In this document: piece after piece, positions 11,974-23,929 of the stretch
Layout of the letters: each line of letters opens with the position of its first letter
How positions within the stretch are numbered: position 1 is the stretch's first letter
Source: Bryoerythrophyllum caledonicum
Taxonomy: Eukaryota; Streptophyta; Bryopsida; Pottiales; Pottiaceae
Direction of reading: 5' to 3'
DNA length: 64,000 nt
Assembly (NCBI GenBank): GCA_963971425.1
Contig: OZ020516.1
Coordinates: forward strand, 14,558,593-14,622,592
Program-made: the position numbers and the translations under genes
Notes under the pieces: model-generated
Seen by the model: only the letters and a program-made list of their open reading frames with translations
What the model was told of the DNA's origin: nothing
The model's database searches: none

Positions 11974-12213
11974 AGCATCCGTTGTGGAAGTCGCCGCGCT
12001 AGTAGGGAAGTCAACTGGAATGAGCTCCTTTCGGCCATCACCAGCAGACCACCCAAGCCTAATCTAGGCTTCCTCCGTCCAGTTATCCACCCCAAAATTG
12101 AGAGAATAAAGCGCCTGCTGACCCACCAAAATGTCGTAGCTGGTGGCGCCAATCACAATGTACTAGAGAGATACGTGGGAGAACAAAGGACCAGATCTCA
12201 CGCTAAACATCAA

Positions 12214-12597
12214 CTACAACGGATGTCGAGTGTAGCCCATGGCCTTCTCTGTGCCCCCCACTGATGTAACAATTATAAATGGACAAGACTCGAGGTCTGA
12301 AGCTCCTAGACCCAAATCTTGAGCTAGCTGCTTGCCAATCATCACGGGCTGAGCTGTGAAGTCCAACATAACACGTAGAGGGGTATCTCGGGCGGGGTTG
12401 CCGTCCATAAGGCCAACCACCATGACTCCATCGTCATCCACCAAACATACCACCCCTAGATGCACACTACGTTGCTCCCGTGCCGACCGGGTTGCAATGT
12501 TAGACATATAAGCCACTCCTGAGATCAAGGACTGATCTCCGGAGGACTGCTCTATTGGTGTGGACGTAGCATTGGCCTCAAAATGCAGAAATAGCAT
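12214..12597 (-). pseudogene. Old gypsy element: aspartic protease domain
   Basis: About 127 codons with GVVCLVDDDGVMVVGLMDG, then RVMLDFTAQPVMIGKQLAQD where retroviral-type proteases have LxDSGAQ, then CPFIIVTSVGG. The Asp is kept but the D[ST]G triad is now DFT. It follows gag after a frameshift and precedes the methyltransferase, the expected place for PR. It probably cleaved the polyprotein in intact copies. Confidence 0.65.
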
Positions 12598-12658
12598 CCG
12601 CCGCCAACGTTGCCTGCATTGCCACCAAATCCTCTTCGATAGGTGGAGCCGTCACTGC

Positions 12659-13916
12659 CTACGACACCTTCAACGATGGCATGGGCACCTTGCCCTCCAA
12701 CATACTACCCGCCAAGTGGAATACACCGGATGGTTGAAAATCTAGTCTCAGAAAGTCCACACCGGCAAACACCGTCAACTGCGACACCTTATACGCCAAG
12801 GTGTGTGTGGTATCTCCACGAGTGGATGAAATCGATGGGACCCGGGTCGAAGTCGGAGTGGCAATAGAAGTCGCTTCCATCCGCAATAATGAACGAAAGA
12901 GGTAACCGAGACTGACCAATGTGGTCCGGCAACCCATGTGGCGTGGACGGCCACTACTCCCTGGCACAGAGAGAAAAGGTGCCACCACTTGTGCGGTAAT
13001 CTGAGCACGGATGGCAACTGCTGCCACCACCTCCCGTGAAGCGCCATACAAATAGCGATCTAGAGCTAGAGGAGAGCCCTAACTCCTCATCGGAGGCTGT
13101 GTGTCGCCCATTTGCCCCAATAAAGCCATTGCGCTATTCTAGTTCTTCAGCTCTGCCATTTTGGCCTGAAGTTTCTTAACAACATCCGATTCGGCAGCCA
13201 AAGGCCTTGGGTGCTTCTCCGGGTGAAGAGCAAAACAATTCTCATCACTGTGGCCCAACTTGCCACAGTGAGAGCATGTCACAACCTTCTTCCCCTTGCC
13301 CCTAATCTTCTCTGCAGTCTTAGCCGCCTCGGCCTTCAGCTTGGCCTTCACGGTGCTTGCCCCCTCCTTAGAGCAATTGGGGTCGCCATTTGTATGACCC
13401 GCCTCTCCACAAGTCCAACAATGCACAACATTTTTAGGTTGTGCCTCCGCCAAGCTACCGGTTGCGGTGGCAAGCTTCTTGTGCTTAGGAGAGTTCATCA
13501 GCGCCGTGACCAAATCCATCGCCTCGCTCACGCCCAACGCTCTATCAAGTGCTTCTAGCTCTACAAACATTTGCGCCAAAGTGGCGTTCCCGTGATACTG
13601 AAAAAGAAGATGTGGACAAATCAATTCTACCGTCCGCTTATCTAGCTTTGAAATGAAGATTTTTACCAACTAGCGCTCCATGAACACATCACCGGCCTCC
13701 ATTGACAATCGTGCCAACTAGGTATACATAGTCCAAGGGATATCGTCCTTCTCCTGACGGAAATCCTTGATGCGCTGCATCTGATCATGCTTGAATCCCC
13801 CGTACTCCACCTCCAAGTGCACCATGAATTGCGCCAAAGGATCGAAGGTTGGCGGATTGCCAACCATCATCAATGTCGCACGTGTAGCCACGGCCAAACA
13901 TGACATGGCCCCCATG
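12659..13916 (-). pseudogene. Old gypsy element: gag, C-terminal part, with two zinc knuckles
   Basis: This frame continues the gag N-terminus at 26882-26315 once the inner retrotransposon is removed; the codons across the CCATG site stay in phase. It reads GGFKHDQMQRIKDFRQEKDD, LVKIFISKLDKRTVELI and two CCHC-type knuckles, CWTCGEAGHTNGDPNC and CSHCGKLGHSDENC, which bind RNA in gag proteins. The whole frame is interrupted only by TAG codons at 13718, 13670, 13139, 13079 and 12659. No TAA or TGA occurs until the frame is lost at about 12600. Confidence 0.8.
13912..13916. repeat. Target site duplication (left copy) of the inner gypsy element
   Basis: CCATG directly precedes the LTR start TGTGAGCC. 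The identical 5 bases follow the other LTR at 26315-26319. Confidence 0.9.
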
Positions 13917-16091
13917 TGTGAGCCAAATAAACAGCCCCCTAATGGGGTGGCTTATCTTGAACACAAGATCCTACATATGGGATGCAGCCCCTTGTGCAAA
14001 CATACTTTAACCATTCATACAAGCATGATGACCCAAGGCGTGGTCACTTAAGAGGGTTCGTTAATAATTAGTGATGTGATGGCTGAATTGAGCCTTAGGT
14101 TGAATCCAACCTTTAGACAAGCGTAAATTCCGCCTCAAAGCTTTGTTTCCAATGTTTTAAAGCTCCATTAGGTTCAATTTTGCCTTGTGAACTTGATTAG
14201 CACCTTAACCACCAATTCCAGGCCCAAGTGCGACCCTAACAGCAGCAACCAGCAGACAGGCTCCTCCTTTTATGTTAAAAGTTTAATTCTTCATTATCTT
14301 CGTGATTATGACTCCGTTTTTTACGTTTGTTTTTTGAATTCTTATTAGTTTTTCTTGCTTAACACGATGGCAGCCTTCAATTGATCATTTGACTCGACCC
14401 TGGACCTCCCAGCCAGCGACCAGCAGTGCACCTTCAACATATGACTTTATTCAAGATCATGCACCACATTCCTATGCATGTATCACATTCATTCACACAA
14501 GAATCCACCCCAGCCTTACTAAGAGTGAGCCTCCAGCTGTGTTCACTTACTAATGGCGCTCTAATCGGTTATTTAGTTGAATATATAGCAAACCCTAATT
14601 CTACCGAAAAATTGGCAGCGCTTCCGCGTGGTTTTCGTATTTAGAAAATTAGGGTTCAAGTCATACACATGGAATTGAAGAGGTTCCAGGGAGAAAAGAA
14701 AAGGGGCTCCCTGAGTTAATTCGGTTCACCCTCCATCCTTAGCCTTCGACTTGCTTTGTCAGCTCGTGATCTTGCTCCTCTTGTTCAGCTCGTGATCTTG
14801 CTCCTCTTGTTCAGCTCGTGATCTTGCTCCTCTTGTTGGTGCTCTTCACTCCGCAGCTTGTATCTTCGTCGTCACAGCTCCGATCCGCGCGTTCTTGAGC
14901 TTGTTGAAAAGCCAACGTTCTAATCTATCTACACCTAAAATCTTAGCCCGATTGGACAAGAACTCCGCTACTGACAAGGGAAAACCTGAGGCCGTATGAG
15001 ATCCGCCACCGATCCTCCAGCTGGTCGTCCTCACTCCGCCGCCCGTATCTTCGTCGTCACAACTCCGATCCGCGTGTTCTTGAGCTTGTTGGAAAGCCAA
15101 CTTTCTAATCTATCTACTCTCCTATTTTCGCAACAATTGAATCACATTCCAGCCCACAGGAGGGGGAAATCTGAACCCTACCTCTCTCTCTCCTTCCACA
15201 CACTTCTCTCGGTTTCCTAGCTCCTACCACACACCTCTCTCACTCCTACCTCCCACTCTTCGAATGAGCGCCCTCCAAGGGGGTAACCCCAAGGCCCTTG
15301 CTCCCTTCTTTGTTCCCAAGGTCGTTCCCTTCGTCGTTCACAGCCGCCAATTTTGGGTGGGCACATTAATGGTCACACTAAACAACTAGTAACTAAAAAG
15401 CAATAATTCACTAGCCACCCTTGCATTTAACACAAGTGGGTGTCCCACTAACCAAGGAATATCTAAATCTAAACTTTGACTCCATGCCACATGTGTGTGC
15501 ATGATCTCAATAAGTGAGCTATTAGCTAATTTTCAAAGGCGCAAAAATCTAATTTAACCTACCTAAATTGAATTCCCCTTGCTTGGGGTAATTCCTAATT
15601 TACTTAGTGATTGATGAGGATTCTTTTCCACTTCTTTTTGGACCCTTTTGACTATTTTTTTTAAGGGCTTTTAACGCCCCATTCTTTTTTCTTTTCTCCT
15701 CACCATCCTCCTTCTTCTTCTCCCATTTTTTTGGTTTCGTGATTTCTTCATCGTGACCGAATACGGTCTACAACTCGATAGGAGGTAAAGTCTTCTCCAC
15801 CACTACTCATTTTAATTCTTTTCTAATTTTCTTTTGTCTTTTTTCCCTTCTCTCTTTGCTTTTCTTTTCTGGTTTATTCCTTTTTTTTTTTTCCTTCCTT
15901 TTTGGCTAACTACATAAATTCCGCGATTGCCCATAAATGGCTCCTCTTTTAGTGAGGGGAAAGGCCACTTGGTCATTTTAATCAAAAAACCACGAGCTAG
16001 TCCATGGGATAACCCATTTTCACCACTCATTAGCCTTAATGGACCCGACGTGAGGTCCATTCATCACCGTGAGCCGTTTTTGCGGCTCACA
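13917..16091 (-). repeat. 3' LTR of the inner gypsy element
   Basis: 2175 bp, matching 23930-26314 with only scattered single-base differences and one length difference of 210 bp. The difference comes from internal tandem repeats: a 26-bp unit CAGCTCGTGATCTTGCTCCT... three times here (14760-14837) against four in the other LTR, and one copy fewer of a roughly 185-bp unit (here about 14842-15125). Polypyrimidine tracts lie near 15640-15900. The open frames in it are not convincing genes. Confidence 0.92.
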
Positions 16092-16235
16092 CATGGCGGC
16101 CATCTGGGACAACTCGAAGAGGCAGAGAACCCACTCTTGTTCATGGGCACACGGTCAACATCTACATTTTTTGTGTTCGAATGACCCATGGCAGTACCAA
16201 AATGTGGAGGTCCACTTGTGAAGGTCGTGAACAAA

Positions 16236-18137
16236 TCACACCTTGTACTCTTTGCATCGGTTGCCCGATGTTCGCGTGGGGAAATCCTCGCCGTTTAGGG
16301 TTTGAAGTTGAACGGAGTTGTTGGGGAAGACCTCCTTCACGAGATAGGGTCCCAACCACAAAGCATCGAACTTCCCTGGAAAATCCAATCTCCTCGCGTC
16401 TTGAAGGAGGACTAGCATTCCCGGTCTTAATGACCGGACCTTGTTCCGTTTGTCGAAGGCAATCTTCCTCCTTCGTTGGATGGCTTCCATGTTTTGGGCG
16501 CTCCACCGGCGCATCTCGTCGAGCTCCTCCAATCGTTCTAACCGATCGGCTAAGGACGTGGCCATGGACCATTGTTCGGTCACGGCCACTCGCAGAGAGG
16601 GGATCTCGAACTCGATGGGTAAAATGGCTTCAATGCCATACACCAATGAGAAGGGAGTAGCATGGGTGGTCACTTTGAACGTGGTTCGGTAAGCCCATAA
16701 CGCGGCGGGGAGTTTCGTGTCCCAATCCCTCTTGGAATCGGTGACCGTTTTCCTCAAGATGTTTACGAGGGTTTGGTTGACCCGTTCGGTGTGCCCATTG
16801 GTTTGAGGGTGATAAGGGGTGGTCTTACGATGATTGATCTTGAACCGGTTGGTCATGGCTTCGATCACCTCGTTCAAAAAATGCTTCCCCCTATCACTAA
16901 TGAGGATTTTGGGACATCCGAACCGGGTAATGATTTGCTCGAACAAGAATTTGGCCGCATGATTAGCATCATTCGTTTTCACAGCTCGAGCCTCGGCCCA
17001 CTTGGTGAGATACTCGGTTGCCACCACAATGTGCTTCATCCCACTAGAAGAGCTCGGGTGCACTTCCCCCACATAATCAATACCCCACTTCTCGAATGGG
17101 ACCAAGGGCAAGGATACTCGTAGTGGCATGCTCATTCGAAGGTCATTTCGGGCATACCGTTGACAAGCATCGCATCGCTTGGTGTGCTCTTGGGCGTCTT
17201 GGAATAACGTGGGCCAATAATAACCCGCGCGAAGGACTTTTTGGGCCGTCAAGGTCCCAGAGAAGTGTCCTCCACACGCACTGTCATGGCAGGCTGAGAG
17301 GATCGTGGGAATTTCCACGGACGTCACACATCGACGTAGTAAGCCGTCCACCCCCCGACGGTAGAGTTTGCCCCCTACTATGGTAAAGTGGCGGCTATGG
17401 AGGCGAACCTTTCGACGCTCGTTTTTGGACAATGAGTCCGGTAGAAGGTGGGTGGTTAGACATTCGGCCACCAGATTGTACCATGAAGGAATGGAGGATA
17501 CTTTGAAGAAGTCCTCATCTATCAAGGCCTCATCAATGGGGACAATACCGGGTTCCTCTGAGAGGCGTGAGAGGTGATCCGCTTGAAGGTGCATCCGCCC
17601 CGGGCGGTATTCCACCGTGTAGTCAAACTCCTCTAAAAGTAAGACCCACCTCGCTAAACGACCACTCAAGTCCGCCTTGTTGACAAGGTATTTGATGGCC
17701 ATGTGATCCACGTAGAACACTACGGGGTTGAGTAACAAGTAGTGGCGAAACTTCTTGACCGAAAAGACCATTGCCAAGCACTCACGTTCGGTGGTGGTAT
17801 AGTTCTTTTCGGCGGGGTTCAATTGCCTACTTGCAAAAGCAATGGGGTGGTCTTTGCCATTAAGGCCCACCGATTGGCACAATGTGCTTCCCACAGCCAC
17901 CGCCGAGGCATCACAAAAGACGTGGAAGGGCAATTCCCAATTCGGGGGCCTCAAAACCGGGTAGGTGGTTAATTCCCCCTTCAAGACGTCGAAGGCCTCT
18001 TGGCAATGGGGAGTCCACTCGAACCTTACGTTCTTTTGGATAAGCCTAGTGATGGGCATGGCCTTCGTGGCATAGTCATGGATAACCTCCCGGTACCACC
18101 CTATGTGTCCTAGGGTTTTTTTGTATCTCCTTGACAT
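16236..18137 (-). pseudogene. Inner gypsy element pol: RNase H and integrase
   Basis: 633 codons ending in TGA. RNase H: FHVFCDASAVAVG, AFASRQLNPAEKNYTTTERE, FYVDHMAIKYLV and LQADHLSRL. Integrase: the HHCC zinc domain (HDSACGGHFSG, then CDACQRY); catalytic core with WGIDYVG (Asp), ISDRGKHF (Asp) and PQTNGHTERVNQ (Glu), followed by WAYRTTFKVTTHATPF. The C-terminal domain (RPGMLVLLQDAR, GKFDALWLGPYLV) is short, with no chromodomain. The domain itself is uninterrupted. It is separated from the RT frame by a shift at an A7 run (plus strand T7, 18116-18122), where the protein must step +1 from KEIQK to LGHIGWYR. This reads as a single-base insertion or sequencing error and not a known recoding site. 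Confidence 0.9.
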
Positions 18138-20538
18138 TCGTGGGGGGGTGTAACTCCACGATAACCTTCACTTTATCGGGATCCGGCTCTCGACCATCCT
18201 TGGATACCACGAACCCTAGCAAGACTCCCCGTTCTACGGCAAGGAAGATTTTCTCGGGATTGAGGGCAATACCGGTGCGCCTACACCGTTCAAAACTTTG
18301 TCTCACGCACGTGAGGTGGTTGTCCTTCGTGGACTGGGTGCTAAAGTCATCAATGAAGACGGTCATGGATTTATGCAAGAGATCTGAAAAGGCATAAGTC
18401 ATGGCCCTCTGAAATGCGGAAGGGGCATTACAAAGCCCAAAAGGCATGACCAAATAGATGAACGTGCCCCATGGAGTAGTGAAGGCGGTCTTGTGATAGT
18501 CCTCTGGGGCAATGGAGATTTGATTATAGCCCGAGTAGCCATCCATAAACGTATAAAGATCATGACCACCTACCTCCTCCAAGATGGTGTTGATAAATGG
18601 CAAGGGGAAGTGGTCTTTTTGGGTGTGATGGTTGAGTTTCCTATAGTCAATGCACACCCGTAGCTTCCCGTTTTTCTTTTTAACCAACATCATGGGGGAT
18701 ACCCAATCGGATATCTCTACGGGTTTAATGAACCCCGCTTGGAGGAGCTTCTCCAATTCGGCCTTGACAATGAGCTGTAGGTTAGGATTCATACACCGCT
18801 CCTTTTGTCTAATGGGAGTAGTGCCTGGGAGAAGGGGGATGTGATGTTGTGTTACTGCCGGGGGAATGCCCTTGAGGTCTTTGTACGACCACGCAAAAAT
18901 ATCCCCAAACTCGACCACTAGTGCTTTGTATTTCACCATCTCCTCCTCGGTCAACCCAACGCCCACCTTAATACTACGGACCTCATCCTGCTCATGAGAA
19001 ACCACCATCAACTTCCAATCATCATGATGAACGTGTGGTTGTTGGGTAGGTCCCTTGTACCAATCATTCGGAACTTGGGGGTATGTTGCCCCCGAACCAC
19101 TAGCTAGGATACCGGTGGATGTCCGGCGGAAGTGGAGAGATGGGTTGAGAGGGCCTTCGTCTCCCAAAACCTCCAATTCGTCCCCTTGCGTGCCCTCCAT
19201 ATCCATTCCAAACACCGCCGAGGGTTCTAGGTCATCGAGGAGGGGAACTAGGCTAAGTTCCAACCCGGTTTCCCTTCCAATGAGCTCACTCTCCATGAAA
19301 TGCACGGACATGGCTTCATCCGCGCTCGAGGTAGGGTGCTCCCTCAACCAGTCTACAAATTCCCCGGTGGGAACCCACTCATAAAGGCCCGGTCCCATGC
19401 TTTTAAATGGCATTACGTGGGCCTTCGAGGGTTGGGCTCGATCCACCGCCTTGTGGGGCGCAAACCTCACCCGTTTGGGAGGCTCCTTTGATAGTACCTC
19501 TTGTGATTCATCCTCGGACGAGCCCATGCAACCACGGCATATTCCTAGCCTACTTGGTTGGATATGGACTGTAGTAGGGTTCTCCGGTGGACCATAGGTG
19601 ATGTTTGGTTTTGGCCCCCCCCATTCTACCGTGGCATTGGCAATCCGCAACCAAGGCCTACCTAGTAGCAAGGGGTATGCCTCCTTGTTGGAGTGCATTC
19701 GGATGACTTGGAAGGTGAGGGAATACTCTATCCCCCCCGTGGTCACTTTACAACCACTAATTTGGCCTAACGGGGCCTCCGAGCTTTGATTAGCCATGTT
19801 GATGATGTACGGTGAAGGTTCTGTGATGTCAAGGCCTAGTTTCTCCATGGTTGAGAGGGGCATGATGTTCAACCCACTACCACCGTCTACTAGTACATTA
19901 GGTACGATCTTGTCCACAATCGAAACCTCGATTTGTACCGCCTTGACCTCGATATTGGGGTGTGCGGATTTAACCCGAGCCGCCAGCCTGACCCTTGCCC
20001 TAGGCCTTCGCTTCACCGGGGTACCCGACCTAAGGGACTTCCTCATGGGTGGTGACACCTCTAATAGTTGGGCTATGGTGATGTCCGCTTTGAGGCGACT
20101 CAAATCCGCCCATAAATCGTAAGGCCCCTCTCCCCCTTGCTTCTCGACACGCGGGAACGTGTTTACCTCGGGACTAGGGATTGGTGGACCTTCCCATGGC
20201 TCTTGGGGGGTGGACAAGGGTGTTTGAGACCTAGGTATCCCACGGAGGGACTCGAAGTTGGCTCGTTTAGTGCCTTCTACCGCCTCCTTGGTGGTATCGT
20301 TTAGGTCAGAGAAGTGAGGTGAATCCTCTTCTGAGGTCTCACCTTCCTCTGGTATAGATGGAGGGGGGCTTGAGTACCTAGGCTCCCGTCGGCTAGACCG
20401 AGTCTGGACTGCCAATGCCGGTAACTCACAAGTTTTTGCTTCCTTGGTTGTGCTCACCTCGTGGAAAACTACATTGAGCTCAGTGAGGGAGGGGCTGTGG
20501 GTGGACACGATCGCACTTGACATGGTGGCATAGCGCAC
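18076..20538 (-). pseudogene. Inner gypsy element pol: protease and reverse transcriptase
   Basis: About 820 codons in frame with gag. A Ser/Pro/Glu-rich linker (residues 1-195) is followed by a protease (VLVDGGSGLNIMPL near residue 218, LLGRPWLRIANA) and RT (KKKNGKLRVCIDYRKLN, HFPLPFINTILEEV, FMDGYSGYNQI, MPFGLCNAPSAFQRAM, then VFIDDFS as the catalytic box, LGFVVSKDG). The protease triad is DGG where D[ST]G is usual. The listed ATG-less start is artificial, because the frame simply continues from gag through the 30-bp repeats. The frame ends at 18076 after the A-run shift. Everything expected of an active RT is present. Confidence 0.9.
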
Positions 20539-20550
20539 ATCTTGTGGGCC

Positions 20551-20730
20551 TTGGTTTTGTTGGACCCCGTGGTTCTGCCCTTGGTTTTGTTGGCCCCCGT
20601 GGTTTTGCCCTAGGTTTTGTTGGCCCCCGTGGTTCTGCCCTAGGTTTTATTGGCCCCCGTGGTTCTACCCTAGGTTTTGTTGGCCCCCGTGGTTCTGCCC
20701 TAGGTTTTGTTGGCCCCCGTGGTTCTGCCC
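20551..20730 (-). repeat. Six exact-length 30-bp tandem repeats joining gag to pol
   Basis: Six 30-bp units with only a few base changes encode GGQQNLGQNH-type decapeptides in the gag-pol frame. Unit 4 holds two nonsense changes relative to its neighbours: CAG to TAG (20665-20667) and CAA to TAA (20647-20649), both C-to-T on the coding strand. The spacer lies between the zinc-knuckle end of gag and the pol linker. Confidence 0.9.
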
Positions 20731-22439
20731 TTGGTTAATAGGGATGTACCCGGCCTTGGTATTCACCCTCATTGGAGGAGTCTGATTTTGGCGATGATTG
20801 TTGTAGTCGTAGTAGAGACTAGGAGGCCTAAGGGTATTATCGGAGGTGGGGTTACGCGCACCTCTCAAATGATCTTGGGCTTGTTGAGGATAGTTCCCTG
20901 GTGGAAAGGGCATGGGAATTACCTTGTCCGGTCTACGACATACTTGGGTAGGGTGATTACCCCCGCAGTTACCGCATACCACCCCACTTTCGACCCAACA
21001 TTGCCTTGGTGCGTGTCTCTTGCCACACGGTTGATGGATTTCATACCGTGGTCTCGGAGGTCCCCCATAACCTTGGCTTGGAGATGCATAGCCTTGAGGC
21101 ACGTAGCTAGCTACTGTCGGTGGTTGGTTCCTATGAGGAGGCACATACGGAGGTTGAGAAGCTTGGTGTTGGGGTGCTGCCACCGGAGTGGTACAAAAAG
21201 GGCTGGTGTGGCCTGGTTGACCACATTGAGTGCACCATAAGCCCGAAGCATGTCTACCGGATTTTATGGGTGGAGGCGTGGGGTTAGGGACTTGGTTCTT
21301 AATCAATAAGGCCATTTGGTCTTGCATGGCCTTGATTTGTTGAGCTAATTGATCCTGGAAGCCCTGTTGGCCTTGAAGGATTTCGTTCTTCATTTCCTCC
21401 TTCCATGTGCCCCGCTCCTCATGATAGGTGAGCTCAAGAAGGGCTACTGGTGGCCTAACGTTCAAGGGTGGGGCGTAGTAGTTCCACGTAGGAACTTGTG
21501 CGCCTGTGGATCCTTGGTTACGTTCTAAGACTGGTCCCTTACCCTTGGCATGGATGGGTATGAAACTAGGAATATGGTGATCCTCCTTCCTCCACATGCG
21601 CTCTTGGTCTCGATCCACCTGCTCTATTAGCCTAGCTTGTGCCTTGGCCTCATCTAACGATGCGGGGCGGACCTTCAAAATCTCCCTAATGGTTCCCTCA
21701 TTGTTGAACCCTTGGATAAAGAACTGGGTTAAGGTGTCATTGGTGAAGAGGTTTCCCACGAACCTTGTAACCACCAGGTCGAATCTCCTAATGTATGTCG
21801 TGATATCCTCCCCTGGACCTTGGCGTAGCGCGGCTAGGGCTGTGAGGGCATTACTTTGACCTACTTCGGGTCTAAAGTGCTCCAAAAAGGCCCTCATGAG
21901 GCTATCCCAGTCGTGGAAGGTGTTGGGGGGTGGTTCTTATACCACTCGTAAGCGGCATCCTTTAAGGTACACGAGAACCACACTAGGAAATACCCGGTGT
22001 TGGTGATGAGACAAGTAGTGAGGAGCTCTAGAAACCGTTCCACATGTGCGGAGGGGTCTTCATCCCTAGTTCCTCTAAACGTGGGCAAATTGGGTGGCAT
22101 AGGCGCCGCCTGTAAGCCCTCGGATACTACAATTGGTAAACCCCTTGGCTGAACCAAGGGGTTGATGGGAGGCCGAACCGGGGGTGGCCCTCCAGAGGCC
22201 ATGGTAGGGGCTGAGGTGTTGCCTCGTCGACTAGTGGTGTTGGTGGTGTTCACTGGATCAAATGCAGGGATAAGGAAAGATGGGGGAAAAAGAAGGGGAG
22301 GAGCTGGAATAGCTTCTAGCTGAACCTCCAAGAATCCTTCCGCCGTGTCCTCAGTGAGTTCCCTAGACCTAGTCCTTTCACTCGCCGGTTCCCACGGTGG
22401 TGTGAGGGAAGGTTTTTGGGACCTTGTGGCACGGGACAT
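20665..22439 (-). pseudogene. Inner gypsy element gag
   Basis: Starts at an ATG at 22439 (MSRATRSQKPSLTPPWEPAS). The capsid part includes PPNLPTFRGTRDEDPSAHVE, RFLELLTTCLI and FSCTLKDAAYEWYK, then MRAFLEHFRPEVG in the next frame. The break is a C6 run near 21926-21931 that is one base short for a continuous protein. The C-terminal part has LTALAALRQGPGEDITTYIR, a CCHC knuckle CTQCGQPGHTSPFC and a shorter CGNCGGNHPTQVC, then Gln-rich repeats. Gag packages the RNA into virus-like particles. Length after allowing for the shift is about 590 residues, usual for Tat/Athila-like elements. Confidence 0.88.
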
Positions 22440-23929
22440 CTACTCTAAAGTCTAAGAGAATCTTGTTGTGTGTTGATGATGGTCATGTTCCCCCGAAAGA
22501 TTTTCCATCCAAGGTTTAAGGGTCGTGGGTGAAACTACACGAAGCACGGCCTAATTCGATCGGTGAGTGGATGTTTCCAACACTCCTACTCCCGATTCTA
22601 TCACGAGGATGGACTGACCCAAGACCAAGACCCAATTTTTAGTGGTGGAGTTTTAGCTCGATGAAGCCGCCGAAGAATCCTATTAAGGACTACCCTCCAA
22701 GGGCAAACGACAAAAAGCTAACCGAATTGAGGGATGTCTCCACGAGCATCACCCCGTTGGAAAGATGTCCCCCAACTGGCGCCACACGGTACAGATCCTT
22801 ACTGTGGGGCTGACCCAGACCTCAATTTGATGAAAGGAGGGGTTCCTCGGTATCTTTGGTATCCCCCCTTCCACCTTTTACCACCTTGAACTAGGCATTA
22901 CCCACTAGGAGGAAAACGACTCAATCACGGGACGGCATGCAACAAGGTGTGTATACAATGTTATCACTGTGAAGAAGACATACCTCGATGCATCTCCAGC
23001 CACCCTGTCACCATTAGTTGAAGTCGACCGTGGACCTAATCGCACTCTATCGATGCTAAGGCCAACCAATAAGTCACATACAATGTTATAGAGGGGGATA
23101 ACTTACCTTGAAGCAACTCCAGCCAATCCACTTGTTAGCACAAGATTTGTTGCATGCAATTTCGTGGTTGGCCAAACCTAGCGGTTCTAAGGCAAGTGTT
23201 CCACACGGCTCAAGTGGGAAATCAGGGTTTTCTAACCCTAGTGTGGTCACCACATCCGAGTTGGTCCTATTTACTACTCGTGGTCCTACAAAGAGGGTGT
23301 AGTGCACATACCGTACGCAGCGCTCCTTCCAAACAGCACCCCTACGTCTTGGATGCGTCCACGACTCCAACTCCCCTCCAAGTGGCTCATTCACACATAC
23401 ATTGCCTTAACTTGCAACTTTTGATTCAACCATTCCAATTATACCAAGTTGTTCTTACCTTGGTGGTTACTCAAGCGCGGGGGGAAGGAAGGGGCGCCCT
23501 TGTCCCATACCCGGGCACTTGCACCCTTCCCCTTCGGCCTAGGAGCTCACTGGAATTCTTACGAACACCGTGGGAGGGCCTCAACCTTTCACTCCTAGGC
23601 CCCTTGCTCGACTTAAAGCCACAAGACTAGAAGGGGATCCTTCCAACACAAGGTGTTTTGTGGTTGGAAGGTCGGAAAACCACACTCCCTTCTAGACCCC
23701 CACCTTAAAACACAACTTGGCACGTTCATTCATTCACAAGACTTTCAAACATGCACACAATTGGCACTCAATCAACCATTCATGAGCAAGGTTGGGCACT
23801 TACCTTTAAGCCACCCGATGCCGCTCCTTACACCATGAGTCTCTTAGCGTTTGTACCCCTACATCCAACGGTAGAATAATTAACACAATCAAACAATGAG
23901 CACGCCTCCGCCCGGCGGACGCACCAAAA
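22440..23929 (-). promoter_or_regulatory. Untranslated leader and candidate primer binding site of the inner gypsy element
   Basis: About 1.5 kb with no credible gene lies between the 5' LTR and gag. Directly beside the LTR the minus strand reads TTTTGGTGCGTCCGCCGGGC. The TGG-initiated part matches the 3' end of plant tRNA-Asp at roughly 12 of 18 positions by eye, so a tRNA-Asp-type primer site is possible but imperfect. The leader has no repeat or hairpin I would stress. Confidence 0.5.

Noticed and set aside
18110..18125. Programmed frameshift at A AAA AAC in pol
   Set aside because: The heptamer suits -1 slippage, but RNase H lies in the +1 frame and the -1 frame meets TAG at once. A one-base indel explains it better.
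1271..20667. Possible reassignment of UAG/UAA to glutamine
   Set aside because: Many in-frame TAGs fit Gln, but the laccase and pectate lyase use only CAA/CAG for Gln and have no internal TAR codons. The pectate lyase ends at TAA right after its GPI-like tail. The stops are confined to transposons, so decay is simpler.
20517..20738. Gly-Pro-Arg repeat protein on the plus strand
   Set aside because: Antisense reading of the 30-bp gag-pol spacer repeats.
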